This document shows, piece by piece, positions 36,090 through 50,300 of a DNA stretch of 64,000 bases (its first letter is position 1; each line of letters begins with the position of its first letter). The notes under the pieces were generated by a model, which saw only the letters and a program-made list of their open reading frames with translations, did no database searches and was not told where the DNA came from. Source of the stretch: Congeria kusceri (taxonomy: Eukaryota; Mollusca; Bivalvia; Myida; Dreissenidae). The DNA lies in the NCBI GenBank assembly GCA_027627225.1, contig JAPFQT010000421.1:1-64000 (forward strand), in the 5' to 3' direction. A program made the position numbers and the translations under genes.

Positions 36090-36272
36090 GTGCTCAATGC
36101 CGTTTCACGTTATAACTCCCTCAGGTCCAGGCGAGTTCTCAATGGTGAACACCAGTTTCCTTTGAAAGGCAACTTTTAGCATTCTGCAAATGTTTCGCAA
36201 TTGTTTATTGTCAGGGAGCCACACGTCTACAGTAATCCCTTTATCATGTTTACTAGAATACGGATGGACATC
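36090..36272 (-). pseudogene. Deltex-like DTC exon, copy B, with in-frame stop
   Basis: 183 bp (61 codons), same length as copy A, after acceptor ATATTCTAG. It reads DVHPYSSKHDKGITVDVWLP, NICRMLKVAFQRKLVFTIEN and, near the end, VIT-stop-NGIEH. Codon 56, Trp in copy A and in the family's WN.IHHK motif, is TGA (36107-36105). The sequence after codon 61 is GCAAAAATA, not GT. Both point to a pseudogene. Copy B retains WLPDN, closer to the family's AYLPD than copy A's AYLSC, so neither copy derives simply from the other as now seen. Confidence 0.75.
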
Positions 36273-39200
36273 CTAGAATATAATAATTACAAGATGATCA
36301 GTAAAGGTGTCTCATAAGTCAAAATCGTGAGGATTGACACTTTAATGAATAAACACTTTACACTTATTTTTTACAAGAAAAACAATGACGAAAATTATCA
36401 CCTCACGCAAGAGATTATCTACTAGATTTACATTTCTGATTCAGTTATCATCTAACTCCACGGATGTTTAAAACGCATTCAAATTAAGCAAACGCTTTGT
36501 ATATCAGTTGACACATTTGATGTAATAAGTGTTCCGTGTTTAGTACCAATATACCACATAGTTACTTGAGTAAACATCGCATAATTAATTATGTAACTAC
36601 CGATTTGATACGATATTTTGTTTACACAGAATTGCCCGATTGATCAGGTACTATGCATAAGACTTAAGAAAGACTGCATGCATGCAATAATTAAAGTATG
36701 GCTTATTCAAAGGTTCAGCACGATAGTATTAAAATTAAGGAACATTTCAAATAAACGTCAAAATTGCTTACACATTTCCAATGCAACAATTTATTAGAGC
36801 TAAGTGCACAGACCAATTATGATAGCAATGACCAACTCAAAAGTATGGATAGCCCTCTCAATTTTATTTTCTCAAGACGCAGCAACAACGTGTCAACAAT
36901 TAACATCTCCAAATATTAGAGACCACCCAATTCACATTGAGCACCATTTATTTTCCTGATGGTTCGCGTTTTATAAATGCATGTTATATACTTGATTTGC
37001 AAAACATAAATTATATGAAACAAAAACATAAAAAATGTAACAAATAAATTATTTAAAAAAAACAACAACATGCAAGACATTACTACTCTCTTAAATTTAG
37101 CGACTTTTTGCAGTGTTATATAAAAATACAATATTACATTCATAATTCCCGATGTTACCCCAACTGAATTAATATGACGATTTTATCATGTTTACATTTT
37201 GATTGTATCATTTACAAACGAATTTTTTGTGGAAGATGAATCAATAAGTTAAATATAGAAATAAAAACAAATATATCTACATGTAGACAAGTTTTTTAAA
37301 GCAACAAAAAGGTGAAAATGTCCAATTTCTGACTCAACAATCAAAATGATTATCTTATTTTCTGTCTCGGTATGTGTTTAAGCTGGTTAATAACCGACGT
37401 TAGAAACATTTGATTTGCTGGACAGTGTTTGTTGCAAAACCACTCATCCTCCAGGTTGTAAATAAAACATTGTTTGATTCCCCTCCAGAGACCCATGTTT
37501 CATAAGTATTAGTGGGTAGGTGGCAAACAAATATTTGATTTCTTGAAAAAAAAGGCTTGTCACATTATAACCAGTTAACATTTTGACAGAAGAAAAACAA
37601 TATACAAAGTGTGTCCATTTAATCAAAGTTAACCGTGTTTTTTTTTTATTTGACAAGCAAAACACCAAAATTACAATTACTTTCAAACAAAGACCAAAAG
37701 CATCTGTTAAAAAGACATTTCATACGTCAGTTACGGCACCAGGAAGCTAACCTCGTGCAGGCAGTCTCGACCCCATGGACCCTAACAGACTGCCAAGTTT
37801 CGTGGCGATAGCTCTTATACTTTCGCCAATAACATGCAAAAACCGAATCTCTACGGGCCTGTATAAGGGAATTTTGGGCCGAAAATTTGTATGTCCGTAT
37901 ACGCGTTTTTGCGTGTTGTGAGAATACTATAAACGACTTATCATTGAACCTTGGCAGGGTGTTAGGGGTCATGGGGCCGCACCGTTTGGCACCTGTATCC
38001 GCGTTAACAATTCATACGCGACCATAAGCGCACCAATGTACACCTATTGCTGTAGTGTATACGTTAAATTGTGCTGCGGTTGACGTCGTTTTGAAGTCAT
38101 TTACGTCAACAGGAAGCTCACCTCGTGCAGGCAGTCTCGGCCCAATGGACCCTAACAGACTGCCAAGTTTCGTGGCGATAGCTCTTATACTTTCGCCAAT
38201 AACATGCAAAAACCGATTCCGTACGGGCCTGTATAAGGCAATTTTGGGCCGAAAATTTCTATCTCCGTATACGCGTTTTTGCGTGTTTGTGAGAATACTA
38301 AAAACGACTTATCATTTAACATTGGCATGGTGTTAGGGATCATGGGGACGCACCGTTTGAGACCTGTATCCGCGTTAACAATTCATACGCGACCTGAAGC
38401 GCACCGATGTACGCCTATTGCTGTACTGTATACGTTAAATAGGGCTGCCGTTGACGTCGTTTTGACGTCAGTTACGTCTCCAGGAAGCTCACCTCGTGCA
38501 GGCAGTCTCGGCCACATGGACCCTAACAGACTGCCAAGATTCGCGGCGATAGCTCTTATACTTTCGCCAATACTATACAAAAACCGACTCTCTACGAGCC
38601 TGTATAATGCAATTTTGGGCCGAAAATTTTTATGTCCGTGTACGCGTTTTTACTGCTTGTGAGAATACTATAAACGAGTTATCATTGAACCTTGGCAGGT
38701 TGTTAGGGGTCGTAGGGACGCACCGTTTGGCACCTGTATCCACGTTAACAATTCCCACGCGACCTGAAGCGCACCAATGTACGCCTATTGCTGTACTGTA
38801 TAAGTTAAATAGGGTTGCCATTGACGCCGTTTTGACGTCTATTAAGTCACCAGGAAGCTCTCCTCGTGCAGGCAGTCTCGGCCACATGAACCCTAACAGG
38901 CTGCCAAGTTTCGTGGCGATAGCTCTTATACTTTCGCCAATAACATGCAAAAACCGATTCTCAACGTTCCTGTATCAAGCTATATTGGGCCGGAAATTTA
39001 TATGTCCGTATACGCGTTTTTGCGTGTTTGTGAGAATACTATAAACGACTTATCATTCATCCTTGGCAGGGTCGTAGGGGTCATGGGGACGCACCGTTTG
39101 GCACCTGTATCCGCGTTAACAATTCATACGCGACCTGAAGCGCACCAATGTACGCCTATTGCTGTACTGTATACGTTAAATAAGGCTGCCTTTGACGTCG

Positions 39201-42200
39201 TTTTGAGGTCAGTTACGTCACCAGGAAGCTCATCTCGTGCAAGCAGTCTCGGCCCCATGGACCCTAGCACACTGCCAAGTTTCGTGGCGATAGCTCTTAT
39301 ACCTTCGCCAATAACATGCAAAACCCGATTCTCTACGTGTCTGGTAAAGGGAATTTTGGGCCGGTAATTTCTATGTCCGTATAAGCGTTTTTGCGTGTTT
39401 GTGACAATACTATAAACGACTTATGATTGAACCTTGGCAGCGTGTTAGGTATCATCGGGACGCACCGTTTGGCACCTGTATCCGCGTTAACAATTCATGC
39501 GCGATTTGAAGCGCACCAATGTACGCCTTTTGCTGTACTGCATTCGTTAAATAGGGATGTCTTTGACGTCGTTTTGACGTCAGTTACGTCACCAGGAAGC
39601 TCACCTCGTGCAGGCAGTCTCGGACCCATGGACCCTAACAGACTGCCAAGTTTCGTGGCGATAGCTTTTATACTTTCGCCAATAACATGCAAAAACCGAT
39701 TCTCTCCGTGCCTATCTAAGGCAATTTTGGGCCGAAAATTTCTATGTCCGTATACGCGTTTTTGCGTGTTTGTGAGAATACTATAAAGGACTTATCATTG
39801 AACCTTGGCAGGGTGTTAGGGGTCATGGGGACGCACCGTATGGCACCTGTATCCGCGTTCACAATTCAAACGCGACCTGAAGCGCACCAATGTACGCCTA
39901 TTACAGTTCTGTAAACGTCAAATCGGGCTGCCGTTGACGTCGTTTTGACGTCAATTACGTCACCAGGAAGATCGAATCGTGCATGCTTTCTCGGCCCCAT
40001 GGACCCTAACAGACTACCAAGTTTCGTGGCGATAGCTCTTATACTTTCGCCAATAACATGCAAAAACCGATTCTGTACCAGCCGGTATAACGCAATTTTG
40101 GGCCGAAAATTTCTATGTACGTATACGCGTTTTTGCGTGTTTATGACAATACTATAAATGACTTATCATTGAACTTTAGCAGGATGTTAGGGGTCATGGG
40201 AACGCACCGTTTGGCACCTGTATCCACGTTAACAATTCATACGCGACATGAAGCGCACCAATGTACGCCTATTGCTGTACTGTATACGATAAAAAGATAT
40301 GCCATTGACGTCCTTTTGACGTCAGTTACGTCACCAGGAAGCTCACCTCGTGCAGGCAGTCTCGGCCCCATGGACCCTAACAGACTGCCAAGTTTCGAGG
40401 CGATAGCTCTTATACTTTCGCCAATAGCATGCAAAAACCGATTATCAACGGGCCTGTATAAGGCAATTTTGGGCCGAAAATTTCAATGTTCGTATACGCG
40501 TTTTTGCGTGTTTGTGAGAATAATATAAATGACTAATCATTGAACTTGGAAGGGTGCTAGGGGTCATGGGGACGCACCGTTTGGCACCTGTATCCGCGTT
40601 AACAATTCATACGCGACCTGAAGCGCACCAATGTACGCCTGTTGCTGTTCTGTATACGTTAAATTGATATACCGTTGACGTCATTTTGACATCAGTTTCG
40701 TCACTAGGAAGCTCACCTCGTTGAGGCAGTCTCAGCCCCATGGACCCTAACAGACTGCCAAGTTTCGTGGCGATAGCTCTTATACTTTAGCCAATAACAT
40801 GCAAAATCCGATTCTCGACGAGCCTGTATAAGTCAATTTTGGGCCGAAAATTTCTATGTCCGTATACGCCTTTTTGCGTGTTTGTGAGAATACTATAAAC
40901 GACGTATCATTGAACCTTGGCAGGGTGTTAGGGGTCATGTGGACGCACCGTTTGGCTCCTTTATCCGCGATAAAAATTCATACGCGACCTGAAGTGCACC
41001 AATGTGCGCCTATTGCTGTACTGTATACGTTAAATAAAGCTGCCTTTGACGTCGTTTTGACGTCAGTAACGTCACCATGAAGCTCACATCCTGCAGACAG
41101 TGTCGGCCCCAAGGACCCTATCGCCAAGTTTCGTTGCCATAGCTCTTATACTTTCGCCAATAAACATGCAAAAACAGATTCACTACGGGCCTGTATAAGG
41201 CAATTTTGGGCCGAAAATTTCAATGTCCGTATGCGTCGGTTTGCGTGTTTGTGAGAATACTATAATTGACTTCTCAAGGAACTTTGGCAGGGTGTTAGGG
41301 GTCATGGGGACGCACCGTTTGGCAACTGTATTCGCATTAACAATTCATACGCGACCTGAACCGCATCAATGTACGCCTATAGCTGTACTGTATACTTTAA
41401 ATAGGGCAGCCGTTCACGTCGTTTTGACGTCAATTACGTCGCCAGGAAGCTCGAATCGTGCAGGCATTCTCGGCCCGATGGACCCTAGCAGACTGCCAAG
41501 TTTCGCGGCGATAGCTCTTATACTTTCGCCAATAACATGCAAAAACCGATTCTCTACGGGCCTGTATTAGCAATTTGGGGCCGAAAATGTCTATGTCCGT
41601 ATACGCGTTTTTGCGTGTTTGTGAGAATCCTATAAACGACTTATCATTGAACCTTGGCATGGTGTTATGGGTCATGGGGACGCATCGTTTGGCGTCTATA
41701 TCCGCGTTAACAATTCATACGCGACCTGAAGCGCACCAATGTACGTCTATTGCTGTACTGTATACGTTAAATGGGTCGGCCGTTGACGTCGTTTTGACGC
41801 CAGTTACGTCACCAGAATGTCCACCTCGTGCAGGCAGTCTCGGCCCCATGGACCCTAACAGACTGCCAAGATTCGTGGCGAAAGCTCTTATACTTTCGCG
41901 AATAACATGCAAAAACCGATTCCCTACGGGCCTGTATAAGGCAATTTTGGGCCGAAAATTTCTGTCAGTATACGCGTTTTTGCGTGTTTGTGAGAATACT
42001 ATAAACGACGTATCATTGAACCTTGGCGAGTTGTTAGGGGTCATGGGGACGCATCGTTTGGCACCTGTATCCGCGTTAACAAATCTTACGCGACCTGAAG
42101 CGCACCAATGTACACCTATTGCTCTACTGTTTTCGTTAAATAGGGCTGACGTTGACATCGTTTTGATGTCAGTTACGTCGCCAGGAAGCTCACCTCGTGC

Positions 42201-45200
42201 AGGCAGTCTCGGCCCCATCGACTCTAACAGACTGCCAAGTTCCGTGGCGATAGCTCTTATGCTTACGCCAATAACATGCAAAAACCGGTTCTCTTCGAGC
42301 CTGTATAAGGCAATTTTGCGCCGAAAATTTCTATGTCCGTTTACGCGTTTTTGCGTGTTTGTGAAAATACTATAAACGACTTATCATTGAACCTTTGCAG
42401 GGTGTTAGGGGTAATGGGGATGCATCGTCTGGCACCTGTATCCGCGTTAACAATTCATACGCGAGCTGAAGCGCACCAATGTACGCCTATTGCTGTACTG
42501 TGTACGTTAAAAAGGGCTGTCTTTGATGTCGTTTTGACATCAGTTACGTCACCAAGAAGCTCACCTGGTGCAGGCAGTCTCGGCCCCATAGATCCTAACA
42601 GACTGCCAAGTTTCGTGGCGATAGCTCTTATACTTACGCCAATAACATGCAAAAACCGATTCTCAACGGCCCGTGTTGGGCAATTTTGGCCGAAAATTTT
42701 TATGTCCGTATACGCGTTTTTGCGTGTTTGTGATAATACTATAAACGACATATCATTAAACCTTGGCAGGGTGTTAGGGGTTATGGGGATGCACCGTATG
42801 GCACCTGTATCCGCGTTAACAATTCATACGCGACCTGAAGCGCAGCAATGTACGACTATTGCTGTACTGTATTCGTTGAATAGGGCTGCCGTTGACGTCG
42901 TTTTGACGTCAGTTACGTCACCAGGAAGCTCACCTCATGCAGGCAGTCTCGGCCCCATGGACCATAACAGACTGCAAAGTTTCGTGGCGATAGCTTTTAT
43001 ACTTTCGCCAATAACACGCGAAAACCGATTCTCTACGGGGATGCATAAGGCAATTTTGGACCGAAAATTTCAATGTGCGTATACGAGTTTTTGCGTGTTT
43101 GTGAGAATACTATAAACAACTTATCATTGAACCTTGGAGGGGTGTTAGGGGTCATTGATACGCACCGTTTGGCACATGTATAGGCGTTAACAATTTATAC
43201 GCGACCTGAAGCGCACCAATGTACGCCTATTGCTGTACAGTATACGTTAAATAGTGCTGCCGTTGATGTCGTTTTGACATCAGTTAGGTCACCAGGAATA
43301 TCACCTCGCGCAGGCAGTCTCGGCCCCATAGATTCTAACAGACTGCCAAGTTTGGTGGCGATAGCTCTTATTCTTTCGCCAATAACATGCAAAAATGTAT
43401 TCTCTAAGGGCATGTATAAGGCAATTTTGGGCCGAACATGTCTATGTCCGTATACGCGTTTTTGCGTGTTTGTGAGAATGCTATAAACGACTTATCATTG
43501 AAAATTGGCAGGGTTTTAGGGGCATTGGGACGCACCGTTTGGCACCTGTATCCGCGTTAACAATTCATACGCGACCTGAAGCGCACCAATGTACGCCTAT
43601 TGCTGTACTGTATACGTTAAATAGGGCTGCCGTTGACGTCGTTTTGACGTCACTTACGTCACCAGGAAGCTCACCTAGCGCAGTCAGTCTCGGCCCCAAG
43701 GACCTTAACAGACTGCCAAGTTGCGTGGCGATAGCTCTTAAACTTTCGCCAATAACATGCAACAACCGATTCTCTACGGGCCTGTATAAGGCAATTTTGG
43801 GCCGAAAATTTCAATGTCCATGTACGCCTTTTTGCGTGTTTGTGAGAATACTATAAACGACTTATCATTGAACCTTGGCCGGTTGTTAGGGGTCATGGGG
43901 ACGCACCATTTGGCACCTGTATCCGCGTTAACAATTTATACGCGACCTGAAGCGCACCAATGTACGCCTGTTGCTGTACTGCATACGTTAAATAAGGCTG
44001 CCATTGACGTCGTTTTGACATCAGTTACGTCACCAGGAAGCTCACCTTGTGCAGGCAGTCTCAGCCCCATGGATCCTAACAGACACGCAAGTTTCGTGGC
44101 GATAGCTCTTATACTTTCGCCAATAACATGCACAAACCTATTCTCTTCAGGCCTGTATAAGGCAATTTTTGGCCGTACATTCGAATGTCCATATTCGCGT
44201 TTTTGCGTGTTTGTGAGAATGCTATAAAGACTTATCATTGAACTTTGGCAGGGTGTTAGGGGTCATGGGGTCGCTCCGTTTCGAACTGTATCCACGTTAA
44301 CAATACATACGCGACCTGAAGCGCACCAATGTACGCCAATTGCTGTACTGTATACGTTATATATTGCTGCCGTTGACGTCGATTTGACGTCAATTACGTC
44401 ACCAGAAAGCACACCTCGCGCAGTCAGTCTCGGCCCCATGGACCTTAACAGACTGCCAAGTTTCGTGGCGATAGCTCTTATACTTTCAACAATAACATGC
44501 AAAACCGATTCTCTACGGGCCAGTATAAGGCACTTTTGGGCCGAAAATTTCTACGTCCGTATACGCGTTTTTGCGTGTTTGTGATAATATTATAAAGACT
44601 TATCATTGAACCTTGAAAGGGTGTTAGGGGTCATGGTGTCGCTCCGTTTCGCACCTGTATCCACGTTAACAATTCATACGCGACCTGAAGCGCACCAATG
44701 TACGCCTATTGCTGTACTGTATACGTTAAATAGGGCTGCCGTTGACGTCGTTTTGACGTCAGTTACGTCACCAGGATGTTCACCTCGTGCAGGCAGTCCC
44801 GCCCCATGGACCCTAACAGACTGCCAAGTTTCGTGGCGATAGCTCTTATACTTTCACCAATAACATGCAAAACCCGCTTCTCAACAGGCCTGTATAAGGC
44901 AATTTTGGGCCGATCGTTTTTATTTCCTTAAACGCGTTTTTGCGTGTTGTGAGAATACTATAAACGACTTATAATTGATCCTTGGCAGGGTGTTAGGAGT
45001 CATGCGGACGCACCGTTTGGCACCTGTATCCACGTTAACAATGCATACGCGACCTGAAGCGCACCAATGTACGTCTATTGCTGTACTGTACACATTAAAT
45101 AGGGCTGCCGTTGACATGGTTTTGACGCCAGTTACGTCACCAGGAAGCCCACCTCGTGCAGGCAGTCTAAGCCCCACCGTAGCTGACAGACTGCCAAGTT

Positions 45201-46611
45201 TCGTGGCGATAGCTCTTATACTTTCGACAATAACAAGCAAAAACCGATTCTCTACGAGCCTGTATAAGGCAATTTTGGGCCGAAAATTTCGATGTCCGTA
45301 TACGCATTTTTTGCGTGTTTGTGAGAATGCTATAAACGACTTATCATTGGACCTTGGCAGGGTGTTAGGGCTCATGAGGACGCACCGTTCGGCCCCTGTA
45401 TCCGCGTTAACAATTCATACGCGACCTGTAGCGCACCAATGTACGTCTATTGCTGTACTGTATACGTTAAATAGGGATGCCATTGACGTCGTTTTGACGT
45501 CAGTTACGTCACCAGCAAGCTCACCTCGTGCAGGCAGTCTCGGCCCCATGGACCCTAACAGACTGCCAAGTTTTGTGGCGATAGCTTTTATACTTTCGCC
45601 AATAACATGCAACAACCGATTCTCTACGGGGATGTATAAGGCAATTTGGGGCCGAAAATTTGTATGTCCGTATACGCGTTTTTGCGTGTTTGTGAGAATA
45701 CTATAAATAACTTATCATTGATCCTTGGCAGGATGTTAGGGGTCATGGGGACGCACCGTTTGGCGCCTGTATCCGCGTTAACAATTTATACGCGACCTGA
45801 AGCGCACCAATGTACGCCTATTGCTGTACTGTATACGTTAAATATGGCAGCCATTGACGTCGTTTTGACATCAGTTACCTCACCAGGAAGCTCACCTCAT
45901 GCAGGCAGTCTTGGCCCCATAGATCCTAACAGTCTGCCAAATTTCGTGGCGATATCTCTTATACTTTCGCCAATAACATGCAAAAAGCTATTCTCTACGG
46001 GCCTGTATAAGGCAATTTTGGGCCGAAAATTTCTGTCATTATATGCGTTTTTGCGTGTTTTTATGAATACTATAAACCACTTATCATTTAACCTTGGCAG
46101 GGTGTTAGGGGTCATGGGGATTCACCTTTTGGCACCTGTATCCACGTTAACAGTTCATACGCGACCTGAAGCACACCAATGTACGCCTATTGCTGTACTG
46201 TATACGTTAAATACAGCTGCCGTTGACGTCGTTTTGACGTCCGTTACGTCACCAGGAAGCTCACCTCGTGCAGGCAGTCTCGGCCCCATGGACCCCAACA
46301 GACTGCCAAGATTCGTGGCGATAGCTCTTATACTTTCGCCAATAACATGCAAAAACCGATTATCTACTGGCCTGTATAAGGCGTCTTGGGCCGAAAATGT
46401 CTCCGTCCGTTTACGCGTTTTTGCGTGTTTGTGCGAATACAATAAACGACTTATCATTGAACCTTGGCATGGTGTTAGAGGTCATGGGGATGCACTGTTT
46501 GGCACCTGTATCCTCGTTGACAATTCATACGCGACCTGAAGCGCACCAATGTACGCCTATTGCTGTACTGTATACGTTAAATAGGACTGCCGTTGACGTC
46601 ATTTTGACGTC

Positions 46612-47330
46612 AGTTACGTAACCAGCAAGCTCACCTCGTGCAGGCAGTCTCGGCGCCATCGACCCTAACAGACTGCCAAGATTCGTGGCGAAAGCTCTTA
46701 TACTTTCGCGAATAACATGCAAAAGCCGATTCTCTACGGGCCTGAATAAGGCAATTTTGGGCCGAAAATTTCTAAGTCCGTATACGCGTTTTTGCGTGTT
46801 TGTAAGAATACTATAAACGACTTATCATTGCACCTTGGCAGGGTGTTAGGGGTCATGGGGACGCACCGTTTGGCACCTTTATCCGCGTTAACAATTCATA
46901 CGCGACCTGAAGCGCACCAATGTGCGCCCATAGCTGTACTGTATACGTTAAATAGAGCTGCCGTTGACGTCGTTTTGACGTCAGTTACGTAACCAGCAAG
47001 CTCACCTCGTGCAGGCAGTCTCGGCGCCATCGACCCTAACAGACTGCCAAGATTCGTGGCGAAAGCTCTTATACTTTCGCGAATAACACGCAAAAGCCGA
47101 TTCTCTACGGGCCTGTATAAGGCAATTTTGGGCCGAAAATTTCTATGTCCGTATACGCGTTTTTGCGTGTTTGTAAGAATACTATAAACGACTTATCATT
47201 GAACCTGGGCAGGGTGTTAGGGGTCATGGGGACGCACCGTTTGGCACCTTTATCCGCGTTAACAATTCATACGCGACCTGAAGCGCACCAATGTGCGCCT
47301 ATTGCTGTACTGTATACGTTAAATAGGGCT
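46612..47330. repeat. Recently duplicated adjacent satellite monomers
   Basis: The monomers starting near 46612 and 46983 share private variants (GTAACCAGCAAG, GGCGCCATCGACC, GTGGCGAAAGC, TCGCGAATAACA, CAAAAGCCGATT) not seen together in most of the array. They differ at only a few positions over about 370 bp. Confidence 0.8.
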
Positions 47331-50300
47331 TCCGTTGACGTCGTTTTGACGTCAGTAACGCCACCAGGAAGCTCACATCGTGCAGACAGTGTCGGCCCCA
47401 AGGACCCTATCGCCAAGTTTCGTTGCCATAGCTCTTATACTTTCGCCAATAACATGCAAAAACCGATTCACTACGGGCCTGTATAAGGCAATTTTGGGCC
47501 GAAAATTTCAATGTCCGTATACGCCGGTTTTGCGTGTTTGTGAGAATACTATAATTGACTTATCATTGAACTATGGCAGGGTGTTAGGGGTCATGGGGAC
47601 GCACCGTTTGGCACCTGTATCCGCATTAACAATTCATACGCGACCTGAACCGCACCAATGTACGCTTATCGCTGTACTGTATACGTTAAATACGGCTGCC
47701 GTTCACGTCGTTTTGAGGAAAATTACGACACCAGGAAGCTCGAATCGTGCAGGCATTCTCGGCCCAATGGACCCTAACAGACTGCCAAGTTTCGTGGCGA
47801 TAGCTCTTATACTTTCGCCAATAACATGCAAAAACCGATTCTCGACATGCCTGTATTAGCAATTTTGGGCCGAATATGTCTATGTCTGTATACTCGTTTT
47901 TGCGTGTTTGTGAGAATCCTATAAACGAATTATCATTGAACCTTGGCATGGTGTTATGGGTCATGGGGACGCATCGTTTGCCGTCTATATCCGCGTCAAC
48001 ATTTCATACGTGACCTGAAGCGCACCAATGTACGTCTATTGCTGTACTGTATACGTTAAATGGGGAGGCCGTTGACGTCGTTTTGACGACAGTTACGTCA
48101 CCAGAAAGTCCACCTCGTGCAGGCAGTCTCGGCCCCATGGACCCTAATATACTGCCAAGTTTCGTGGCGATAGCTCTTATACTTTCGCCAATAACATGCA
48201 AAAACCGATTCCCTACGGGCCTGTATCAACAATATTGGGCAGAAAATTTCTATGTCGGTACACGCGTTTTTGCGTGTTTGTGAGAATACTATAAACGACT
48301 TATCATTGAACCTTGGCAGAGTGTTAGGAGTCATGGGGTCGCACCGTTTGGCACCTGTATCCACGTTAACAATTCAGACGCGACCTGAAACGCACCAATG
48401 TACGCCTATTGCTGTACTGTATACGTTAAATAGGGCTGCCGTTGACGTGGTTTTCACGTCAGTTACGTCACCAGGAAGCTCATCTCGTGCATAAAGTCTC
48501 GGCCCCATGCAGCCTGAGAGACTGCCAAGTTTCGTGGCGATAGCTCTTATACTTTCGCCAATAACATGCAAAAACCGGTTCTCTACGGGCCTGTATAAGG
48601 CAATTTTACGCCTAAAATGTATACATCCGTATACGCGTTTTTGCTTGTTTGTGATACGACTATAAACGACTTATCATTGAACCTTGGCAGGGTGTTAGGG
48701 GTCATGGGGTCGCACCGTTTAGCACCTGTATCCGCGTTAACAATTCATACGCGACCTGAAGCGTACCAATGTACGCCTATTGCTGTACAGTATACTTTAA
48801 ATACGGCTGCCTTTGACGTCGTTTTGACGTCAGTTACGTCACCAGGAAGCTCACCTCGTGCAGGCAGTCTCGGCCCCATCGACCCTAACAGACTGCCAAG
48901 TTTCGTGGCGATAGCACTTGTACTTTCGCCAATAACATGCAAAAACCGATTCTCTACGGGACTGAATAAGGCAATTTTGGGCCGAAAGTTTCTCTGTCCG
49001 TATACGCGTTTTTGCGTGTTTGTGAGAATACTATAAACGACTTATCATTGAACCTTGGCAGGGTGTTAGGGGTAATGGGGACGCATCGTTTGGCACCTGT
49101 ATCCGCGTTAAAGATTCATACGCGACCTGAAGCGCACCTATGTACTCCTATTGCTGTACTGTTTTCGATAAATAGGTCTGCCGTTGACGTCGGTTTGACT
49201 TCAGTTACGTCATCAGGAAGCTCACCTCGTGCGGGCAGTGTTGGCCTCATAGACCCTAACAAACTGCCAAGTTTCGTGGCGATAGCTCTGATACTTCCGC
49301 CAATAACATGCAAAAACCGGTTCTCTACGGGCCTGTATAATGCAATTTTGGGCCCAAAATTTCTATGTCCGTATACGCGTTTTTGCGTGTTTGTGCGAAT
49401 ACTATATACGACTTATCATTCAACCTTGGCAGGGTGTTAGGGGTCATAGGGACGCACCGTTTGGCACATGTATCCGCGTTAACAATTCATACGCGACCTG
49501 AAGCGCACCAATGTACGCCTATTCCTGTACTGTATACTTTAAATAGGTCTCCCTTTGACGTCGTTTTGACGTCAGTTACGTCACCAGGAAGCTCACCTCG
49601 TGCAGGCATTCTCGGCCCCATGGACCCTAACAGACTGCAAAGTTTCGTGGCGATAGCTCTTATACTTTCGCCAAGAACATGCAAAAACCGATTCTCTAAA
49701 GGCATGTATAATCAATTTTGGGCCGAAAATGTTTATGTCCGTATACGCGTTTTTGCGTGTTTGTGAAAATACTATAAATGACTTATCATTGAACCTTGGT
49801 AGGGTGTTAGGGTCATGTGGACGCACCGTTTGGCACCGGTATACGCGTCAACAATTCATACGCGACCTGAAGCGCACAAATGTACGACTATTGCTGTACT
49901 GTATACGTTACATAGGGCTGCCGTTGACGTCGTTTTTACGTCAGTTACGTCACCAGGAAGCTCACCTCGTGCAGACAGTCTCGGCCCCATGGACCCTAAC
50001 AGACTCACAAGTTTCGTGGCGATATCGCTTATACTTTCGCCAATAACGTGCAAAAACCGATTCGCTACGGGCTGTATAAGGCTAATTTGGGCCGAACATT
50101 TATATGACAGTATTCGCGTTTTTGCGTGTTTGTGAGAATACTATAAACGACTTATCATTGAACCTTGGCAGGGTGTTAGGGGTCATGGGGACGCACCGGT
50201 TGGCACCTGTATCCACGTTAACAATTCATACGCGACCTGAAGCGCACCAATGTACGACTATTGCTGTACTGTATACATTAAATAAGGCAGCCGTTGACGT

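Larger units (their letters stand above)
33285..37722. repeat. Segmental duplication, copy B
   Basis: Diverged direct copy of 22490-27225. The right-hand match runs to CATTTCATAC (copy A 27222, copy B about 37724), where the satellite array takes over in copy B. It contains decayed Deltex-like exons and a strongly expanded exon-derived minisatellite. Confidence 0.85.
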
